From Bacteroidales bacterium (GTDB lineage: Bacteria; Bacteroidota; Bacteroidia; Bacteroidales; WCHB1-69): a DNA stretch of 64,000 nt. Of the stretch, positions 60,389 through 64,000 are shown in pieces. A program made the translations under genes and the position numbers. The notes beneath the pieces are model-generated. The model was not told the origin of the DNA, did no database searches, and worked only from the letters and a program-made list of their open reading frames with translations. The DNA is taken from contig JAKSMB010000002.1 in NCBI GenBank assembly GCA_024400875.1, positions 99,367-163,366 of the forward strand. Direction: 5' to 3'. Position 1 is the stretch's first letter. Each line of letters starts with the position of its first letter.

Positions 60389-60877
60389 ATGTCAAGATTT
60401 AAACAGAACGGAAAAAAAGAGACTCCGGAATTGAACATGGGTTCTATGTCCGACATTATCTTTATGTTTTTGTTCTTCTTTATGGTGATCACGACAATGC
60501 GTGAGGCTTCTTTGAAAGTACATTTCAATCCACCTCAAGCAACAGAAATTCAAAAACTCGAAAAGAAATCTCTGGTTGCGAATATCTATGTTGGTGCTCC
60601 TATTAGTAAGAATGAAAATACCCTCCCTCCAGGCGAGGTTTCTGTACAGCTGAATGACCAAACGATTAAGGCCGAAGACTTGGTTGCCGACGTTCGCGAT
60701 TTCATCGGTACTGAAAAGGAATCCCGCGATGCACAAGACCGTGATAAATTGACTTTCTCTTTGAAAGTTGACAAGGAAGTGCAGATGCGCTATGTGAATA
60801 CGATTAAACAAGAACTTCGTAAGAACAACGCGTTGAAAATTAACTACGCAGCAGGTAAAAGAGCCTCTGCTCAATAA
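60389..60877 (+). CDS. exbD: ExbD/TolR family protein 2
   Basis: This 162-residue protein also has the helix and aspartate (GSMSDIIFMFLFFFMVITT, D22) and a periplasmic domain ending LRKNNALKINYAAGKR. It differs from the first ExbD in length and in the periplasmic part, so the two may form a heteromeric dimer inside one ExbB pentamer. A perfect 12-bp stem-loop follows before the next gene. Confidence 0.9.
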   Translation: MSRFKQNGKKETPELNMGSMSDIIFMFLFFFMVITTMREASLKVHFNPPQATEIQKLEKKSLVANIYVGAPISKNENTLPPGEVSVQLNDQTIKAEDLVADVRDFIGTEKESRDAQDRDKLTFSLKVDKEVQMRYVNTIKQELRKNNALKINYAAGKRASAQ

Positions 60878-60883
60878 AATATG

Positions 60884-60917
60884 AATATGGTCAGGTGTGT
60901 TAGCGCCTGACCATATT
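60884..60917 (+). terminator. Strong stem-loop between exbD and the T9SS cargo gene
   Basis: Perfect 12-bp inverted repeat AATATGGTCAGG/CCTGACCATATT (60884-60895, 60906-60917), 10-base loop. The following GTAATTTGAC is not a proper T tract, so it may be an attenuator or mRNA-stabilising structure instead of a full terminator. Confidence 0.6.
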
Positions 60918-60946
60918 GTAATTTGACAAATATAAATTTTATTAAT

Positions 60947-62953
60947 ATGAAAAAAACTTTACTTACTTCTCTTGCAACGCTTTGCGTTGTTGCTCTCTTT
61001 GCTCAACAACCTGTAAAGTGGACAAGCGAGTTCGCTAGAACTCAAAGCGCTCAAAGAGCTATTAATCACGTTGCTGTTCAACATAATGAAATGGCTCCTT
61101 CAAAGAACGCATCTATCGTAATGGGTGGTGACATTATCGGTCACACTTATTATGATCAACAAACTAACTACAGCATGCCTCAAAAAGTGTATGCACACAA
61201 TGATGGTACTGTATCTGCAGTTTGGACAACCTGTGGTACCTCTACTTCTTCCCGTGGTACTGGTTACAACTACTTCAATGGTACTTCTTGGACCCAAGGC
61301 GTAGGCTATAGCGCTCCTACAAGCAGAATCGAATCAGTAAGAACTGGCTGGGGTGTTATCTCTGGTGTTGGTACCAATGGTGAAATCGTTGTTTCACACA
61401 ACGGCACAGATGCATTGGTTATTGGTCTCCGCGCTCAAAAAGGTACTGGTGACTGGACTTTCACAACATTGGCTGGTCCTCAAGCATCTAACGGTTCAAG
61501 CACAAGTACTTGCCTTTTGTGGCCTTCTATCGCTACCAGTGGCAATACTATTCACTTGATCGCTTGTACAGAATCTGATGAGGGTTACCTCTATCAAGGT
61601 ATCAATACTTGCCTCGTTTACATCCGTGGTACATATGACCAAGCTTCTAACACTGTAAGCTGGGAAAGCCCACGCGTTGTTGCTGACGCTAGTCCTGCTA
61701 TCTTCAGTTCTTTCTCTGGCGACCAATACTCTATCGCAGCTAATGGCAACAACGTTGCTGTTTTCGTTGCTGATAGACATCACGATGCTTTCATCTGGAA
61801 GAGTACTGACAATGGTACAACCTTCAATACTATCACTGTAGTTAACACTGCTGTTCCTGATGGCTATGATGACAACTTCATCATCGATACAACAGGTTCT
61901 CACGGTATTTATACTTCTGATGGTTCTTGCTCAATCGCTATTGGTAATGATGGCGTTTGCCACGTTGCTTTCGGCATTATGAAATGGGCGAACCCAGAAG
62001 CTGGTGACGGTTACATCACTTGGTGGCCTTATACCGATGGTCTCCTTTACTGGAATGAAAATATGGATCCTATCCTCGGTGGTACCGACGACCAACTCAA
62101 TCCTGACACTTTGATGGCTAACGGTTACCAAGTATTCCAACGCCTTGACCTCGATGGTGATGGTTCTGTTTGGATTTACAATGGTGATTATATGACAGAA
62201 AACTATAGCGTTACTATGACATCTACTCCTCAACTTACAGTAGATAATGGAAATGTTTATATGGTATTCACTACTTTCTTGGATGTTCCATTCGCTGATC
62301 ACGTAAACAGCATGTATTATCGTGGTGTATTCGGTACTAAATCTACAGATAACGGTGCTACTTGGAACAATGGCTTCAGCTGGTTGTCATACAACAACCG
62401 TTGCTACTACATCGATGACTGGTCTTCTTATGACACAAGCGACCTCGAAGCAAGTATGGAATTGATCTACAACGAAGGCGAAAGCATGTATCCTACAATT
62501 GCCAAGAACATTGTTAACGGTAAGTTGAATATGTGGTGGCAACAAGATTATTTCGCTGATAACAATGGTGGCAACCTTGCAAGCGATCCTGCTGACATTT
62601 TCTTCTTCCAATTGGATGCTGATCAACTTGGTGCATACAACAATACTGAAGAAATCCCTCAAGGTCTTTGGATCGACAACACAGGTGTTGCTGACAATAC
62701 TCTCGAAGGTATGAAACTCTATCCTAACCCAGCATCTGAAAATGTAAACATTTCTTTCACATCTTCAGAAATGGCAAACGCTACACTTACAGTTTGCAAT
62801 TTGATGGGCCAGGTTGTTTATAGCGAAAATATTGCAGTATCTGAAGGTTCTAACCTCGTTCGCGTAAATACTAAAGCTTTCAGCGCTGGTGTTTACACTG
62901 TTAACATTAGAACTAACAAGGGTACATCAACTCAAAAGTTGATTGTTAGATAG
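60947..62953 (+). CDS. T9SS-exported beta-propeller-like protein with type A sorting domain
   Basis: The 668-residue protein starts with a signal peptide (SLATLCVVALFAQ). Repeated strands with Asp-box-like segments (KSTDNGTTFNTI near residue 290, STDNGATWNNGF near 470) suggest a sialidase/BNR-type beta-propeller with no obvious catalytic set. The end is a sorting domain: LYPNPASENVNISF, VCNLMGQVVYSEN, FSAGVYTVNIRTNKGTSTQKLIVR. It should be exported by SprA and held at the cell surface. The ATG at 60947 opens the signal peptide; the longer frame begins with TTG. Proximity to the exbB-exbD genes and the lack of an obvious own promoter suggest linked expression. Confidence 0.87.
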   Translation: MKKTLLTSLATLCVVALFAQQPVKWTSEFARTQSAQRAINHVAVQHNEMAPSKNASIVMGGDIIGHTYYDQQTNYSMPQKVYAHNDGTVSAVWTTCGTSTSSRGTGYNYFNGTSWTQGVGYSAPTSRIESVRTGWGVISGVGTNGEIVVSHNGTDALVIGLRAQKGTGDWTFTTLAGPQASNGSSTSTCLLWPSIATSGNTIHLIACTESDEGYLYQGINTCLVYIRGTYDQASNTVSWESPRVVADASPAIFSSFSGDQYSIAANGNNVAVFVADRHHDAFIWKSTDNGTTFNTITVVNTAVPDGYDDNFIIDTTGSHGIYTSDGSCSIAIGNDGVCHVAFGIMKWANPEAGDGYITWWPYTDGLLYWNENMDPILGGTDDQLNPDTLMANGYQVFQRLDLDGDGSVWIYNGDYMTENYSVTMTSTPQLTVDNGNVYMVFTTFLDVPFADHVNSMYYRGVFGTKSTDNGATWNNGFSWLSYNNRCYYIDDWSSYDTSDLEASMELIYNEGESMYPTIAKNIVNGKLNMWWQQDYFADNNGGNLASDPADIFFFQLDADQLGAYNNTEEIPQGLWIDNTGVADNTLEGMKLYPNPASENVNISFTSSEMANATLTVCNLMGQVVYSENIAVSEGSNLVRVNTKAFSAGVYTVNIRTNKGTSTQKLIVR

Positions 62954-62983
62954 TTAATATCCACTATACAACACAACAAAAAA

Positions 62984-63008
62984 GGCAGACCATTCGGTCT
63001 GCCTTTTT
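62984..63008. terminator. Terminator after the T9SS cargo gene
   Basis: Eight-bp stem GGCAGACC/GGTCTGCC (62984-62991, 62996-63003), loop ATTC, with A run before and TTTTT after. It can work for both the cargo gene and the convergent GreA-like gene. Confidence 0.9.
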
Positions 63009-63064
63009 CTTTATAATGAAGCCATAAATGCTCTTTTTTGCATCGTGATAGGAAAATAATTTGC

Positions 63065-63553
63065 CTACTGGATGTCTATAACTTTTACGGTGCGTATGCC
63101 TGCGGGAAGTTCAATGTCGAAAAACTCGCCCACGTGATGCCCGAAAAGGGCTTTTGCCATCGGAGATGTGAAAGGAATGTTCCCTTTGGTTGCGTTGGCT
63201 TCGTCAACGCCAGTGATGCGTATGGTCATTTCGTTGCCGTTGATTTTTAACGTAACTCTTGACCCGAAGGCTATTTCTCCATTGGATTTGTTAGAGGTTA
63301 CTTTGGCGGTCTTTATGCGCTGTTCTAATAGCTCTAATTTGGCATTGATAAAGTTGCGTGTGACTCTAGCATCGTTTTCTTGCTCGTCGGTTTTTATACT
63401 ATCACGCTCGTCAAGTAGTGCTTGCCGCTCATCAAGAAGTTGGGCCATACCTTCCTCGGTGACGTAGTTGATAACTCCGGCCGGCAGAAATGCTCGTGGT
63501 GGGACCATTGGGGTGGATTCTTGATCCCCCTCCTTAACAAATCCTCTGCTCAT
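63065..63553 (-). CDS. GreA/GreB family transcription elongation factor
   Basis: The 162-residue protein has an N-terminal coiled-coil (GMAQLLDERQALLDERDSI to NAKLELLEQRIKTAKV) with acidic residues at the tip (KTDEQEN) and a C-terminal FKBP-like domain (IAFGSRVTLKING, FTSPMAKALFGHHVGEFFDIELP). Gre factors rescue backtracked RNA polymerase by stimulating RNA cleavage. This may be the second Gre paralogue that Bacteroidota carry. It follows the truncated coiled-coil protein by four bases. Confidence 0.88.
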   Translation of the reverse strand: MSRGFVKEGDQESTPMVPPRAFLPAGVINYVTEEGMAQLLDERQALLDERDSIKTDEQENDARVTRNFINAKLELLEQRIKTAKVTSNKSNGEIAFGSRVTLKINGNEMTIRITGVDEANATKGNIPFTSPMAKALFGHHVGEFFDIELPAGIRTVKVIDIQ

Positions 63554-63557
63554 AGGA

Positions 63558-64000
63558 TTACATAAATTTTCTTCTTAACAGGTCGCAGAGTGACAAATAA
63601 GCAGTGGATGTGGAATCCCAGAAGAACTTTTTCTTATAGTTTTCTAAACAATTGAATGCATCGTCCAAAGATGTGCATTGGTTAAGTGTGTTGATGGCAG
63701 CACTGAACTCTTCCCCACGGTTATTGAAAAGCTCTTTGATAAAGGTGAACTTCTCGTTGATGGAGATCGCTTTTGTCAGGTCGGAAACCTTGGCCTTTTG
63801 GAATTGAGCACCAATAGAATTGTCAACTCTATTGTCGGTGAAAAGATCATTCAATGAGCGTTGAATTGGCTTGGTAGGTTCGCTCTGAGGTCTAAATTGC
63901 AACAGATCATCTTCGTCATGTACGTGACGTTGTTGCTCTTCCGCCTTTCTTCTTTGTTCTTCTTCAATTCTCAAGCGTTCAGCTTCGGCTTTGCGCTTAG
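63558..64000 (-). CDS. Truncated coiled-coil protein (C-terminal part only)
   Basis: The frame runs open to the window edge, so only the last 147 residues are seen. It begins with a charged helix (KRKAEAERLRIEEEQRRKAEE), then a linker (DEDDLLQFRPQSEPTKPIQRS). A conserved-looking helical C-terminal domain follows (AKVSDLTKAISINEKFTFIKEL.. to SLCDLLRRKFM). Stand-alone proteins with this end are known in Bacteroidales but unnamed. No ATG is in view; the start is off the window. It is probably the first gene of a transcript with the Gre factor. Confidence 0.7.
   Translation of the reverse strand, partial: KRKAEAERLRIEEEQRRKAEEQQRHVHDEDDLLQFRPQSEPTKPIQRSLNDLFTDNRVDNSIGAQFQKAKVSDLTKAISINEKFTFIKELFNNRGEEFSAAINTLNQCTSLDDAFNCLENYKKKFFWDSTSTAYLSLCDLLRRKFM

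Overview
The window looks like chromosomal DNA of a member of the Bacteroidota, most likely Bacteroidales. Three signs support this. It carries the giant type IX secretion system (T9SS) translocon SprA and two clear T9SS cargo proteins with C-terminal sorting domains. Promoters throughout have the Bacteroidota -7 element TAnnTTTG (mostly TATCTTTG or TATTTTTG) instead of a sigma-70 -10 box. Gene families such as CarboxypepD-reg/TonB receptors, GlsB/GlsA-type aminolipid acyltransferases and a Rho with a long charged N-terminal extension are typical of the phylum. HydF and an EFR1-type ferredoxin/flavodoxin protein point to an anaerobe with an [FeFe]-hydrogenase. No rRNA, insertion sequence, phage or CRISPR array was seen; the region reads as a core chromosome segment.

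Layout. 0-13 kb: comF; a secreted transglutaminase-like T9SS cargo; a ClC channel; rfbC-HAD; a cysteine-desulfidase-like enzyme; an operon of serine hydrolase, PHP phosphatase and M16 peptidase; rho. 13-19 kb: a LamG-like secreted protein, then a surface-glycosylation set (GtrA-like flippase, SAM methyltransferase, GT2 polyprenyl-phosphate glycosyltransferase, GT-C membrane transferase with TPR tail). 19-37 kb: ispE-yitT, tRNA-Asn, comEC, ruvA, sprA (7.2 kb), two small related lipoprotein-like genes, a lytic transglycosylase, purD, a TonB-dependent receptor and tRNA-Asp. 37-43 kb (minus strand): glsB/glsA, M20 amidohydrolase, rlmH, sufDC. 43-52 kb (plus): RecB/AddA-like helicase-nuclease, rimO-hydF-aroB, an esterase/nucleotidase fusion, AMP nucleosidase. 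52-57.7 kb (minus): EFR1 protein, small envelope proteins, an HsdR_N-type nuclease-fold protein, nspC, an aminotransferase and two lipoproteins. 57.9-63 kb: ExbB, an unknown four-helix membrane protein, ExbD, ExbD and a second T9SS cargo. The right edge holds a GreA/GreB factor and a truncated coiled-coil protein.

How it fits together. Much of the window concerns the cell envelope: the SprA pore, cargo for it, a glycosylation cassette that could decorate exported proteins, proton-driven ExbB/ExbD motors, aminolipid synthesis and peptidoglycan cleavage. The parts least explained by known biology are the exbB-X-exbD-exbD cluster with its adjoining cargo gene, the twin lipoproteins behind sprA, the TPR-tailed membrane glycosyltransferase, the GC-rich structured intergenic element near 50.9 kb, and the pyrimidine-rich intergenic repeats found at five places.
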